Assembly (NCBI GenBank): GCA_014529385.2
Contig: CM043952.1
Coordinates: 156,316,057 to 156,380,056, forward strand
Length of the DNA stretch: 64,000 bases
Source: Adiantum capillus-veneris
Lineage: Eukaryota; Streptophyta; Polypodiopsida; Polypodiales; Pteridaceae
Direction of reading: 5' to 3'
The position numbers and the translations under genes were made by a program. The notes beneath the pieces are model-generated. The model did no database searches. It was not told the origin of the DNA and saw only the letters and a list, made by a program, of their open reading frames with translations. Shown one piece after another: positions 1-11,932 of the stretch (position 1 is the first letter of the stretch; each line of letters starts with the position of its first letter).

Positions 1-319
1 TCAAAGTATTCAGCACAAAAATCCAAAAAACTTTGTGCGTCTGGTCGCACCACATGATAAACTTCATCTTTGTCCTCCACAAGTCGCATGTGTTGAGCCC
101 AAGATGGCATAGAATCTCCATGTTTCATTTCAACTGTCTTGAGAAGTAACCCCTCTAGATCCAAGATAAGTACTCTTTTGATGTCCTTGAAAGCAAGTGG
201 TAGGTGATAAGGAGGTGATTCATTCCTTGGACAAGGTCTTGGAGGAGGTTGGATGGGTAATTCAATAGTTTTCTTCAATTTATGCCAGCATATAGCCAAT
301 CCATTTTTCTGTAATGGTT
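1..319 (-). CDS. Exon with FCP1/NLI-type phosphatase-like domain (B), partial, runs off window
   Basis: On the minus strand an acceptor (polypyrimidine then TTTCAG, AG at 320-321) opens an exon at 319 that stays open to the window edge (105 codons). It reads PLQKNGLAICW..., then a Pro-rich linker, then KRVLILDLEGLLLK, then VVRPDAQSFLDF. This matches the start of the HAD-superfamily FCP1 homology domain: hydrophobic strand, DxDx(T/V) motif, RPG/RPD and F-L segment. In canonical enzymes the motif is DLDxT. Here the second Asp is Glu (DLEGL), so phosphatase activity is doubtful. The exon needs two bases to complete its first codon (phase 1), as do the SET and FCP1-A exons to its right. It may be a further terminal exon of the same gene or part of a neighbouring paralogue. 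The domain call is firm for a partial; the gene assignment is open. Confidence 0.7.
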
Positions 320-690
320 CTGAAATTAAAGAACAAGAACACTTAATGCAAACACAACAATAGACATGATTTTTACATTGTCTACCCTAAGGTTTTATTA
401 GATACCAAAATCCATCTATGATCTACTCATTAATAGAAAGAAAGTCAAATTAAAATCCTGACTCTTTTTTATGCTACACTCTCTCTTAGTCTCAATACCA
501 TGGAGTTCAACTAGATTTAAGTCAACTAATAACTACTACTTGTTGTTAAAGGTATGCTTGAAGTGTATAAGGCTTAACCAATGCTCTAGTGTAGAATGGG
601 TATTTAGGTCTCAAGGTCTACCACTTATCCAAGCAAAGATCCATTTAGATATGGAAACCCAATTTTTCTTAATATAATGATATAGAGTGG
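320..690. other. Unique AT-rich spacer
   Basis: Probable intron sequence just 5' (minus strand) of the FCP1-B exon. I see no gene, RNA or repeat unit here. The minisatellite family begins at about 690. Confidence 0.4.
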
Positions 691-3600
691 ACAAGTGGTG
701 AATCCTGAGACCAAGCCACTCATGCTACTAGGGATAATAGGTTGGACAAGTGGTGGACATTGAATGTAAACCCCCCATGTACAAAGTATCAGGGGTTTTG
801 GGTATTTCAATGGACTCTAGCATCTTGGAAACATGGTGGAGCTTACTTCTCTCCATGTTTCAATGGAGTCTATCTTGGATAAATGGTGGAGCATCATTCT
901 CTCCATGTTTCAATGGAGCCTACCTTGGACAAGTGGTGCATGTTTGTTTCTCTCTATGTTTGAACAGATCTAGCTTGGACAAGTGGTGGACCTTGGAACA
1001 AAATCCCCATGTAAAACATATCATGGACATTACAAGTGGTGAGAAAAAATACCATTCAATATATAACCTTATAGGTTGGAAAAGTGGTGGACCTTAACAC
1101 CCAATTATTATTAATATAATGACATAGAGTGGACAAGTGGTGAATCTTGCGACCAAACCTACTAGGAAAAGTACGTTGGACAAGTGGTGGACCTTGAATG
1201 CAAACCCCCCATGTACAAAATATTACTCATGCTACTAGGAATAATTTGGTATTAAGGTCCATGTTTCAATGGAGCCTAGCTTGGAAAAGTGGTGGACCTT
1301 TGTTTCTCTCTATGTTTCAATAGAATTTTCTTGGACAAGTGGTGATCCTTGGAACAAAACCCCCATGTAAAGCATGTCATGGGCATTACAAGTGGTGAGA
1401 AAAAATACCATTCAAGGTATAACCTTATAGGCTGGACAAGTGGTGGACCTTAGCACCCAATTCCTCTTATTATAATGACATATAGTGGAAAAGTGGTGAA
1501 TTGTGAGACCAAACCTACTAGGGATAATAGGTTGGAGAAATGGTTGACCTTGAATGTAAATCACCCATGTACAAAATATCATGGGTTTTGCGTATTTCAA
1601 TGGAGCCTAGCATCTTGGAGACATGGTGGAACTTACTTCTCTCCATGTTTTAATGGAGCCTATCTAGGAGAAATGGTGGAGGTTCCTTCTCTCCATGTTT
1701 CAATGGAGCCTAGCTTGGACAAGTCGTGGACCTTTGTTTCTCTCTATGTTTGAATATGGTTAGCTTGGACAAGTGGTGGATCTTGGAATGAAACTCCCAT
1801 GTAAAACATATCATGGGCATTTCAAGTGGCGAGAAAGGATACCATTTAAGATATAACCTTATAGGTTGGACAAGTGGTGGACTTTAACACAATATAATGA
1901 CATAGAGTGTACAAGTGGTGAATCTTGAAACCAAACCACTCATGCTACTAGGGATAATAGGTTAAACAAGTGGTGGGCCTTGAAATAAAACCCCCTAGAG
2001 TGTTTCAATGGATCCTAGCTTGGAAACATGGTAAAGCTTGCTTCTCTCCATGTTTCAATGCAGCCTATCTTGGATAAATGGTGCAGCATCATTCTCTCCA
2101 TGTTTCAATGGAGCCTAGATTGGACAAGTGGTGGACCTTTGTTTCTCTCTATGTTTAAATAGAGTTATCTTGGAAAAGTGGTGGACCTTGGAACAAAAAC
2201 CCCATGTAAAACATATCATGGGCATTACAAGTGGTGAGAAAAAATACCATTCAATATATAACCTTATAGGTTGGACAAGTGGTGGACCTTAACACCCAAT
2301 TATTCTTAATATAATGACATAGAGTGGATAAGTGGTGAAATTGGGACCAAACCTACTAGGGAAATAGGTTGGACAAGTGGTGGACCTTGAATGTAAACGC
2401 CCCATGTACAAAATATCACTCATGCTACTAGAAATAATTTGGTATTAAGGTCCATGTTTCAATGCAGCCTAGCTTGGAAAAGTGGTGGACCTTTGTTTCT
2501 CTCTATGTTTCAATAGATTTATCTTGGATAAGTGGTGTACCTTGGAACAAAACCCCCATGTAAATCATGTCATGGGCATTACAAGTGGTGAGAAAAAATA
2601 CCATTCAAGCTATAACATTATAGGTTGGACAAGTGGTGGACCTTAACACCTAATTCCTCTTAATATAATGACATAGAGTGGACAAGTGGTGAATCATGAG
2701 ACCAAACCTACTAGGGATAATAGGTTGGACAAGTGGTGAACCTTGAATGTAAACCCCCCATGTACAAAAAATTATGGGTATTGGGTATTTCAATGGAGCC
2801 TAGCAACTTGGAGACATGGTGGAGCTTATTTCTCTCCATGTTTCAATGGAGCCTATCTAGGAGAAACAGTGGAGGTTCCTTCTCTCCATGTTTCAATGAG
2901 CCTAGCTTGGACAAGTGGTGGACCTTTCTTTCTCTATATGTTTTAATAGAGTTAGCTTGGACAAGTGGTGGACCTTGGAATGAAACCCCCATGTAAAACA
3001 TATCATGGGCATTTCAAGTGGTGAGAAAGGATACTATTTAAAATATAACCTTATAGGCTGGACAAGTGGTGGACTTTAACACATATTTCTTCTTAATATA
3101 ATGACATAGAGTGTACAAGTGGTGAATCTTGAGACCAAACCACTCTTGCTACTAGGGATTATAGGTTGGACAAGTGGTGGACCTTGAATGTAAACCCCTC
3201 ATGTACAAAATTATGGGTTTAGGGTATTTCAATGGAGCCTAGCTTGGAGACATGGTGGAGATTGCTTCTCTCAATGTTTCAATGGAACCTATCTTGGAGA
3301 AATGGTGGATCATCCTTCTCTCCATGTTTCAATGGAGCCTATCTTGGACAAGTGGTGGATGGAGTTAGCTTGGACAAGTGGTGGGTCTTGGAACAAAACC
3401 CCTTTGTAAAACATAGCATGGACATTACAAGTGATGAGGAAAAATATCATTCAAGATATAACCTTATAGGTTGGAAAAGTGGTGATGGACCTTGATAAGT
3501 GGTGAAGGATACCATTTAAGATATACCCTTATAGGTTGGACTAGTGGTGGACCTTAACACCCAGTTATTCTTAATATAATGACATAGAGTGGATAAGTGG

Positions 3601-4510
3601 TGAATCTTAAGACCAAATCACTCATGCTACTAGGTATAATACGTTAGAGAAGTGGTAGACCTTGAATGCAAACACCCCATGTACAAAATATCATGGTTTT
3701 AGGGTGTTTCAATGGAGCCTAGAATCTCGGAGACATGGTAGATCTTGATTCTTTCCATGTTTGAATGGCACCTATCTTGGAAAAATGATGGAGGTTACTT
3801 CTCTCCATACTTCAACGGAGCCTAGCTTTGACAAGTGGTGAACCTTTGCTTCTCTCTATGTTTGAATAGAGTTAGCTTGGACAAGTGGTGGACCTTTGCT
3901 TCTCTCTATGTTTGAATAGAGTTAGCTTGGACAAGTGGTGGACCTTGGAATGAAACCCCCGTGTAAAACATATCATGGGCATTTCAAGTGGTGAGAAAGG
4001 ATACCATTTAAGATATAACCTTATAGGTTGGACAAGTGGTGGACCTTAATACATAGTTCTTCTTAATATAATGACATAGAGTGTACAAGTGGTGTATCTT
4101 GAGACCAAAACACTCGTGCTACTAGGGATCCTAGCTTGGACAAGTGGTGGACCTTGGAAAAAAGTCCCCTTGTACAACATAGATGAGTTTTTTCATGTTT
4201 TAATGGAAGAGAGATTCGACAAATGGTGGAGCTTGCTTATCTCCATGTGGATTTTAGAACTAGCTTGGACAAGTGGTGGAGCTTTGCTTTTTTACTCTTC
4301 ATAATACAATGATGTATAGGTTGGTTACATGGTGAATCTTAAGGCCAAACCTCCCATCTTACTAGAGATGATAGGTTGGACAAGTGGTCAACCTTCTATC
4401 ATTTCTCCATGCCTATAATTAGACAATTAGTAGAACTAGCATCTTTCTATGTTGTCTAGAGCTGAGCTTGGACAAGTAGTGGACCTTGCTACTCTCTTCC
4501 CTTGGATTAT
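690..4510 (-). repeat. Minisatellite array A (inverted orientation)
   Basis: Tandem and higher-order repeats whose core on this strand is TTGGACAAGTGGTGGACC, the reverse complement of the core used in arrays B, C and D. Each ~400-440-bp unit strings together the core, 'CTCTCCATGTTTCAATGG', 'CTTATAGGTTGGACAAG' and 'GACATAGAGTGGACAAG' segments, in mirror order to array C. About eight or nine units are present, many truncated, and they are more diverged from each other than the units of array C. The short open frames here (many ending in WTSGGP or similar) are products of the repeat and not genes. Confidence 0.9.
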
Positions 4511-5229
4511 TAGTTTGAAGACTCATTATATATACTTGCTTAGATCTATATAATTACTCATTAGTTAGGTTACAAGTGGGTATGTAATTTGTTAGCCTCA
4601 AGGGACTTTGAATATTGAATAGTAAGACCAAGTGCTGGTTTGAAGATCTTTTGCTTATCTAAACTAGACTCTAACTCAATAATAAGTTTCATAAGTTCCA
4701 CGAATTGTCCTATCTAGGCTCCAAAAGAGTCTTAATTGGTTTGTGCTAGATTATAACTTCCTTGATGGGGTAGAATCCTAGAAAAATGAGGCACTATAAG
4801 TTTTACCTTAGCTCAAATGGATTTTTCACTTAAACTCGACTGCAATTTGGCTATCTAGTCTTTGTCTCGATGGATTTTAACACTAGATACATAGTAGTGA
4901 TATTTAAGCTTCATGTCTCTTCACTTGATCGAGATATGAGACCATACTTTCAAGGTCACCACTTGTCTTACCTAAAGACCAATGTGAGACATGGGAGCAA
5001 GAAAGCCATCCGATATTGTTTTAAGGACTATTACATAGGCAATCAATAACTTAAGTAAAGAAAAAAAACTTGGATCTTTCACAATTAATAACTTAAGTAA
5101 AGCCAAAAAGACTTGGATCTTTGACAGTTTTTTTCAAACTAAAAAAGCACAATCTCATGCTAACAAAACTATAAATCACAATTGAAAGGTTTGAACAAGA
5201 AAAAGATCAACAATCTTAATAAGACGGAT
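4511..5229. other. Unique AT-rich sequence without visible gene
   Basis: Diverged edge of array A, then non-repetitive sequence with no long open frame. A short near-duplication occurs ('AACTTAAGTAAAG' at about 5050 and 5088). Confidence 0.4.
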
Positions 5230-5380
5230 ACTTTTCATTTCATTTGATGATTACAAACTAAAATAAAGTCTCTCAAGAAATTGATAAACAAAAAATGTAG
5301 GTGACTGCTTCATTATTTTGAGCAAAAATATCAAAATCTCTATTGATTGAGCTCCATCTAGTAGTATCCTTTGTAAGATC
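5230..5380 (-). other. Putative 3' UTR exon of the FCP1-A transcript
   Basis: On the minus strand the FCP1-A exon is followed, one base after its TAA stop, by a donor (AAG|GTACTA, exon end 5474). A good acceptor (TTCCTTCTTGCAG, exon from 5380) follows 93 bases later. The downstream piece has no continuing frame and is T-rich with several TTTT runs, as expected of a 3' UTR. The distal end is approximate. Inferred from splice-site patterns only. Confidence 0.4.
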
Positions 5381-5474
5381 CTGCAAGAAGGAATAAAAAG
5401 AAAGATTTGTTAGATACCATGCACATGAGTGTTCAAGCATGTGTATCAAGAATATATGACATGTCACTAGTACC

Positions 5475-6673
5475 TTAGGGTTGCTTTCTATCCAGCCTTA
5501 GAAGATTGTTCTCAGCTTTCACCTTATTTATATAAGCCTTTGCTGTGGTTGCCTTCAAAACTCCTTTTGTGTTACAACCCAATTGCCTAGCTAAAGTGGT
5601 CAATTGTGACGCCTTCATGCTTTCAATGGGTGTACGCTCCTTTGCCAAGATCTCTTGTATTTGGGCTCTTCTCATTTCATTGCGGTGGCTTGTGTCACTT
5701 GCATCTTCAATGATAGTTTCATCTCTGTCACCTTTTGCAGGTGGTATTCTTCTTGTAAAGAACACCTTAGCTGACCAAACATCATTTTTCTGCTTCCAAT
5801 ACTCCATGATTTGTTTGTATTCACTATCATTTGTCACTATAGGTTGTCCATAACGATTAGAAGCAATTAAATCACGCACATCCCTTCTCTCATCAAGCTG
5901 AATCAAGTATGGCAGTAGCTCCTCCAAGAGCATATTGTCAACCATCTTCTCAGCATCAAATTGTGGTGGAAAAATGCAATTGTTTGCTGGTGAAATACAT
6001 CCCTTGTAAGGAGAGTCATCAATAAGCACTGTTCTTTGTGGATCACATTCAAACCCCATGGCAATTTTGGCTAGAGGCTTGAACATTGCCTCAACGTTTG
6101 GATTGTCGGGTCTAAACAATTTTTGAGTTTGAGCGGTGTAGCAAACATCTTGCGACCAAATTGCAAAGAAAGGCAATGTATCCTCAGCTAAGTTGTTTAG
6201 TGCTGCAAGGATTTGATACACATTATTCCTAGTAGCTGTCGACCAAATTGCAACATTAAACCTTTGTAAAATAGTCTTCAAGAATTGGATGCAACCTGGC
6301 CTGAGTATAATATATCTTTTTGAATCCATTTGCACTGAGTTGTGGTGTGAGGATGGTTGAGGGGAACGTTTCAACAATAGACCATTTAAATCCAATATAA
6401 TTGTAAGCATGGATTTCTCAACATCTACGCTACATGACGTAGTACCAATTGGCAATAGCTCGTGAGTGGACTTTTCAGTCTCTTTTGATGTATGTTGCAT
6501 TTTTGAAGCATCGATTTCTTGGTTCTCATTATTGGAAGCTTGCTCAAGTTGCACAACACTAGACTCTAGTATAGAAATATCATCCATCTTGGGCACTTTA
6601 GAAACCATAGAATCTATGGATTCTATAGTTGTTGACTGAACCATAGGAGCGTTATCCATCCCAGTTTGTGAAT
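5475..6673 (-). CDS. Exon with FCP1/NLI-interacting-factor-like phosphatase domain (A) and SAP-like tail
   Basis: The acceptor TGTGTTTTCTTAG opens the exon at 6673 in phase 1. The frame ends with TAA at 5475-5477 (about 398 residues). Residues ~1-90 are polar and Ser/Thr/Glu rich, without a clear domain. Residues ~95-290 form a HAD/FCP1 domain: LTIILDLNGLLLK (motif I), RPGCIQFLK, VAIWSTATRNNV (motif II), FRPDNPN...FKPL (motif III Lys) and TVLIDDSPYKG (motif IV DD). The second motif-I Asp is replaced by Asn (DLNGL versus DLDxT), so catalysis may be impaired. Near the C-terminus MKASQLTTLARQLGCNTKG resembles a SAP DNA-binding helix pair. No coding exon is visible directly upstream, so the exon must be spliced from further right. 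The donor at 10468 has the matching phase. An internal ATG (sixth codon of the exon) could also start a shorter protein. Confidence 0.75.
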
Positions 6674-7315
6674 CTAAGAAAACACACACACAAATGGTAT
6701 CTCAAAACCACTAGAATTTTATTCACCATATTTATATGTAGAACTCCTAGTAAGAAATTTATTTAAGGTAAAGTCGTTGTTAGAATCCTTGCAACCATTT
6801 TCAGCATTCGTACACCAAACACCACTTGTCTAAAATACAATCTACTAACTCAACATTTTCCATCCTACACTTTATTAAAGATGAGTACTTAAAGTGAAAA
6901 CTAAAAGCCACCCTTGTTGAGGAAACATGGATACAAGGTCCACCAAATGTCCAACCTAGACTACAAGAAAATAATTAGAGATTTGGCTTAGATTTGGATT
7001 CAAAGGCCACCACTTATTCAAGTAAGATAACTCCACTTGTTTAAGACAGTAATGTTTGAAGCCCCACCACTTGTCCAACCTAGACATTGATTAAATTTTG
7101 GTAAGATTTATCACAAATCTAGAGTAGAATCAAGATTCTATGGCCAAGGTAGTCAAATATGTTAGACAACACACAAAGCATAAGAGCACTCTAGATTCTC
7201 GTTGAGCATAAACTAAACAATAATCAAATGTTATATTCACTTGAGATTTCATCCATGAAAAATGAAAATGATGCATGTACTTGAGATTTCCATCCATGTA
7301 CAATACTTTACAATG
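6674..7315 (-). other. Intron or intergenic stretch with scattered minisatellite cores
   Basis: Between the SET and FCP1-A exons. Four or five degenerate copies of the CCACCACTTGTCCAA core sit at about 6890-7085; the rest is unique. There is no coding potential. Confidence 0.5.
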
Positions 7316-7872
7316 TCAAGTAAAGTTATAGTCAGCAAACAACTCTTCTCCTGCTTCAACTTGACAAATAGTCTCAATGCATACATGGCCATATTCTTCT
7401 GACTTGATGTGTGAAGAGGTGCATTTATGCCAAGGTGGCAAATTTGGATCAAATGTATAGCGTACGTTGGGACAGACATTTGTACTGTGAGAACTATTTA
7501 TATAGCCCGACACGTTTCCTTCTTCTACACAACCAATAATGTATGATTGATCTTCCTCTTCTTCTATGTTTGGATCCTCTAGAAGAGAATATTTATAAGC
7601 TCTTGGAAATATTTTGCATATCTTTTTCCAGTCTTGAAATCTATACTTATGCCCTCCATAGTTTAGAATAGTCAAACCACTTTCCAGGGTAGTATGCACA
7701 AATAGCCCATAACCAGCTCCTTCAATACATGAAAGTCGCACTTCAAAATCCACACCGTTAATATGGAAAATTACATCTTTGGGAATAGGAAAAGTTGGTG
7801 TCCCAAAAGGATCTTCATGCCAATCATAGTGTGAAATACATCTAGATTTTATATCACTTAACTCCTTTGTGT
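7316..7872 (-). CDS. SET-domain exon (putative lysine methyltransferase module), terminal
   Basis: The acceptor CTTCTTTTTGCAG opens the exon at 7872 in phase 1 and TGA closes it at 7316-7318 (about 184 residues). After ~50 residues (TKELSDIKSRCISHYDWHED...) comes a compact SET domain: GAGYGLFVHTTLESG (SET-N turn), IGCVEEGNVSGYINSSH (core strand and pseudoknot, NSSHSTNVCPN for the usual N-H-S-C-x-P-N), then GEELFADYNF (C-terminal Tyr motif). It stops immediately after that Tyr, without a post-SET cysteine cluster. Family knowledge: SET domains transfer methyl groups from SAM to lysine. The Tyr and the Asn-x-x-His/Pro-Asn positions look retained. The exon cannot stand alone. Its phase fits the donor at 10468, giving ParB-methyltransferase-like-SET, but this join is inferred. 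Confidence 0.75.
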
Positions 7873-7929
7873 CTGCAAAAAGAAGAAAATATTATGCATA
7901 AAATAATGACAATATCAAAGAAAGATATC

Positions 7930-10200
7930 ATTATTTTATAGTCCAATAGGTCCATTGTATGGAAGACTTAGAGTGCCTCTTACATGGTGCCTCCAAGGTT
8001 TCCAAAAAATAAAATCATTGGAAAAAAAAGGCCACTGTGTCTCCAATCTATTGCCCATTTGAAGCATAGAGAGAACCAAGGTCCACCACTTGTCCAAGCT
8101 AGACATGGAGCATTGACACAAGATCCAACACTTATCCAAGAACCCTATAGTATATGTGGTAACATGGGATGCATTGATGCAACAAAAGTAGTCTAGCCTC
8201 CTCATCCATCTCTTTTTTCTTGTAGCCTAGAGGGATTAGTTTCAAGGTCTATCACTAGTCAAAAACTACACATAGAACATTGATACAAGGTTCCACCACA
8301 TGTGAAACCTATCATCTCTAGTAGCATGGATGGTTTGATATCAAGGTTCATCGCGTGTCCTACCTATACTCTATTGTAGCATATAGATTCTGGTTTGGTG
8401 GTACTACACTTGTCCAAACTTGGCTTGTTGTTGATATCTGGAGGTAATCAAGGGTCCTCCACTTGTCCAAGTTAGGCATATAAAACAATTGCAAGGTCCA
8501 CCATGTGTACAACATATGATTGATTATAGCATGCATGGTCTTATTTCATGGGCAACCATCTTCTCTCCAACATGTGTCCAACCTCGGCTCCATTGAAGCA
8601 TGGAGAGAAGCAAGGTCCACCACTTATCAAAGCTATTATTTTCTCCCAGTGCTTTCAAAACCCATAATACGTTGTACATGGGGGGGGGATTCTTGTTTCA
8701 AGGTCCACCCCTTGGCTAAGATTGGATCCATTGAAACATAAAGAGAAGCAAGCTCTACCATTTGTCCAAGCTAGGAGCCATTGAAACATGAAAACCCCAT
8801 AATATGTTGTATACGAGGGGTGTTTTTCAAGGTCTACCACTTGTCTAAGCTATGGTCCATTGGAACATGGAGAGAAGCAAAGCTCCACCACTTTTCTAAG
8901 CTAGGATCCATTGAAACATGGAGAGAAGCAAGCTCCATTGTTTGTCTAAGCTAGGCTCCATTGGAACAAGGAGAAAACAAGCTCCACCACTTGCCTATTA
9001 TTGCATAGAGATTCTGGTTTGAAGGTCCACCACTTGTCCAACCTTGCCTTCATGTATGGAGATAATCAAGAGTGCAATGCTTCTCTAAGCTAGGGACATA
9101 AAAGAGTTTCAAGGTCCACTACATATACGATCTATGATGGGTTGTAGCATGGGAGGTTTCATTTTAAGGTTGACCACTTCTCCAGCTCCGCTTGTCCAAC
9201 CTCAGATCCATTGAAGAATGGAGAATAAAGGTGTACCAACTCTCCAAAATAGGCAGGACAATCTCTATAAAACCCATGAATTGTTAATATATGCTATGCT
9301 GTGGAGTTTTGTTTGAAGTTCCACTCCTTATCCAAGCTACAATCCATTGAAGCATGGAACTAAGTAAGATATATCTCTAGTCCAAGATAGGATCCATTGA
9401 AACATAGAGAGAATCAAGGTCCACCACTTGTCCAAGCTATGCATGGGTAATTGATATAAGGACCACTACGTTTTCACCTATACTATGCTCTATCATGGAT
9501 GGTTTCATATCCTACCAATTTTCCAACCTATTTAGTAGGTTGTATTATGGGGGTTTGGTTTCAAGGTACTTCACTTGTCTGAGGTGGGTTCCATTGAACC
9601 ATGGAGAGAAACTATGTCTACCACTTGTCCGAAATATGCTCCTTTAAAACATAAAAACAAGGTCCACCACTTGTCCAAGCTAAAGTTTCTCTCCATTGAA
9701 GCATGGAGAGAAACAAGGTCTACCACCTGTCCAAAATATGCTCCATTGAAACATAAAAGCAAGGTCCACCACTTGTCCAAGCTAATATAACAAATGGGTG
9801 TTGGTTACAAGGTGTACCACACTTGTCTAAACTAGTCTTCATGCAAGGTCTACCACATGTCCAAGCTATATGAGCTTGTTTTGAAGGTCTACCACACCTC
9901 TTGAAATTAGGATCCATGTAAGGTCCACCTTTTGTCAAGCTATGCATTTAATGAGTACTAAAACTAAGTAAATTGCAGTACTTAAATACCTTTCCAAGCT
10001 CATTAAGATTTTGGTCTCTAAGGCCGGCCACCACCACATGTCTAATCTATGCTCTAATTGATTACTTATGCTATTTCTCTCAAAGTCCAAACATAAGCTC
10101 CCTTCTAGCAAGGTTAGTTTAAATTTAGGCTCCAGCACCTGTCTAAGCTAGGTTCAATTTATGAAGCATCACCATTTAACCATGCTACGATCTAATGTAT
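7930..10200 (+). repeat. Minisatellite array B (diverged)
   Basis: Dozens of copies of AGGTCCACCACTTGTCCAAGCTA and the companion segment CTCCATTGAAACATGGAGAGAAG, less regular than arrays A and C and mixed with unique DNA. It fills the large interval between the methyltransferase-like exon and the SET exon, that is, a likely intron of the minus-strand gene. No regular higher-order period could be seen by eye. Confidence 0.85.
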
Positions 10201-10467
10201 CATATCAAGGGGGTATTGATAAAAGGTCCAAAACTTATTGAGTTCAAGCTCTTAAGTAATTAAGTCTTTGTGAGTATTAAATGTTTTAGTTTTAGTCTAC
10301 AGATCCACCATTCAAAAACTCAAGTAATTTACTATTTACATTCAAACCTTGAATGCTTGAGATAAAAAATACAAGCTCAATCAATACTATATAAAGCAAA
10401 ATCTAACATTAAGAGTATCAAATCAGTAACAAGAAACACTAACATGCACAAGAAACTCAAAACATAC

Positions 10468-11848
10468 GTGTCTCCATTTCCAAAAAGTCCTCCATTGACA
10501 GATGATGGTGTTGTTGTTGTTCTTCTTCTCTTTGTGGAGAGCACTCCTCTGTAACAGGCACAATGTCGCCTGATTGCGAAGTGGATTGTTGAAGTCCAGC
10601 CCATTTTTCTATATCTTCATGAGACTTAACAAAGTCTAGCAGCATGGTCTCCATGCTTTTTGCCTCCTCCACACTATCAATTAAGCAGATGACTTCTTTT
10701 TTCTGTTGTATTCCTTCTTGTGCAACCAAGGAGCCATCACCAAAAACATCAACAAGCTTGCGGTCTTCAAAACAATATGTACGAATGTAGTGCTTGACCA
10801 AAGCTCTTTTTTTGGCCTCCAAATATTGCAAATCTGACATATCGTTATCTGCTACTTGAAGAAGAGAACAATCAATTGGCATGGGATGTTCCTCTGATCT
10901 TCTTCTCAGGTCTTCAAATGCATTGCCTTGTCCCAAGAAGGCAATAACTGTTAGGAATTGAATTGCTCCTTTGCAAGGAGCTGATGGAAAGTGATGCAAT
11001 GCACCACAACAATGGTAGCTCAAATTATCTCCCATGGCGTGAAAGGCACATTGCAATTTTGTGAAGTTAGTGAAATCCACAAATGCAAGAAAGACAAATC
11101 CAGGATCTGTTGACCCTCCAGCAATAGCCAAGATCCCATCCAAAGCATTGTTAAATGTCTCCTCACTCCACTTCAAATTGCCTCCAACGTTTTTTGTCAT
11201 ATCTAAAACACATAAGCCAATAGGCACTTTATTATTGAAGTGGCGCATCAAGTAGAGATTGCCTTCCATTTGTAGGCTCACCACATAGATTGACCATGGC
11301 AAATCTCTAGGCTCAGTTTTCTCCTTTTGAAGGTGAATTGCCCATTGCATGTATTTTATTGCTCCATCTGGAAAAGCCATTTTCTTTGTTCCACGCGTCA
11401 AACTAGATCTGATCCATTCCTCGCATAGCATTAAAATTGTTTTATAAACAACATCATTGATGTTATACATTTTGACCACCTCCTCCCAGTCTTTACATGG
11501 TGAAGACTCATTCAAATTGTTGAAGCCTTCAAGAAGTGCATCTTGAATCAATTTGTCTTGCTTCAACTGCTTGATTCGATCATACATGTCAGTTGCATCA
11601 CCATCCTTTGCACTCTTTGACAGTAAAATCTTCTCATCTCTAATCTCTTCTTGAATAGTCTTTACCTCTGATTCCTCAAGGCCACAAAGATATCTAAATA
11701 CAGTTGTTGGGGGTTTCTTATTCTCCTCTTCTAGATTTTCAATGATTTCTATCCAGCAATCATAAACTAAATCAGAGTAGGTGACCATGTGTGCCTGTTT
11801 AGCAATCCAACTTGCTGCTGCACTCATTCTTGCCAATCGAAGAAAACC
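10468..11848 (-). CDS. Exon with degenerate beta-class DNA amino-methyltransferase-like domain
   Basis: Acceptor ATTTCTTTTCAG (exon from 11848, phase 0) and donor CAC|GTATGT (exon end 10468, phase 1). 460 codons. Residues ~1-120 are a helical continuation of the ParB-like part (RMSAAASWIAKQAHMV; charged helices). Residues ~200-400 follow the order of permuted beta-class N6-adenine/N4-cytosine methyltransferases: IGLCVLDMTKN in the place of motif IV (DPPY/W), a WSEETFNNAL helix, FVFLAFVDFTNFTKL, QFLTVIAFLGQG, and near the end KLVDVFGDGSLVAQEG in the place of SAM-binding motif I (DPFxGSGTT). The catalytic DPP(Y/W) is missing, so DNA methylation activity is unlikely. The C-terminus is Gln/His rich (EEEQQQHHH). 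A ParB-methyltransferase fusion is known from phages and plasmids. The fold assignment here is by pattern and deserves a profile search. Confidence 0.6.
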
Positions 11849-11932
11849 CTGAAAAGAAATAGAGAAATAATTAAACTATTGAGCAAGATTTGTTAATTAA
11901 ACACTATCAAAAAGACAAAGAAAATAACTTAC
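11849..11932 (-). other. 84-bp GT-AG intron
   Basis: Donor GGAT|GTAAGT at 11932 and acceptor TTCTTTTCAG|GG at 11849. Phase 0, AT-rich. It joins the ParB-like exon (…AGWD) to the methyltransferase-like exon (GFLRLARM…) in one open frame. Both sites match the plant consensus well. Confidence 0.8.

Noticed and set aside
5474..6673. Joining FCP1-A directly to FCP1-B via the donor-like AAG|GTGAAAG at 5521-5524
   Set aside because: The phase (0) does not fit the phase-1 acceptor at 319, and a normal stop with a 3' UTR intron lies just downstream.
7316..7872. SET exon splicing on into the FCP1-A exon
   Set aside because: The SET frame reaches TGA before any usable donor; donors inside would remove the conserved Tyr motif.
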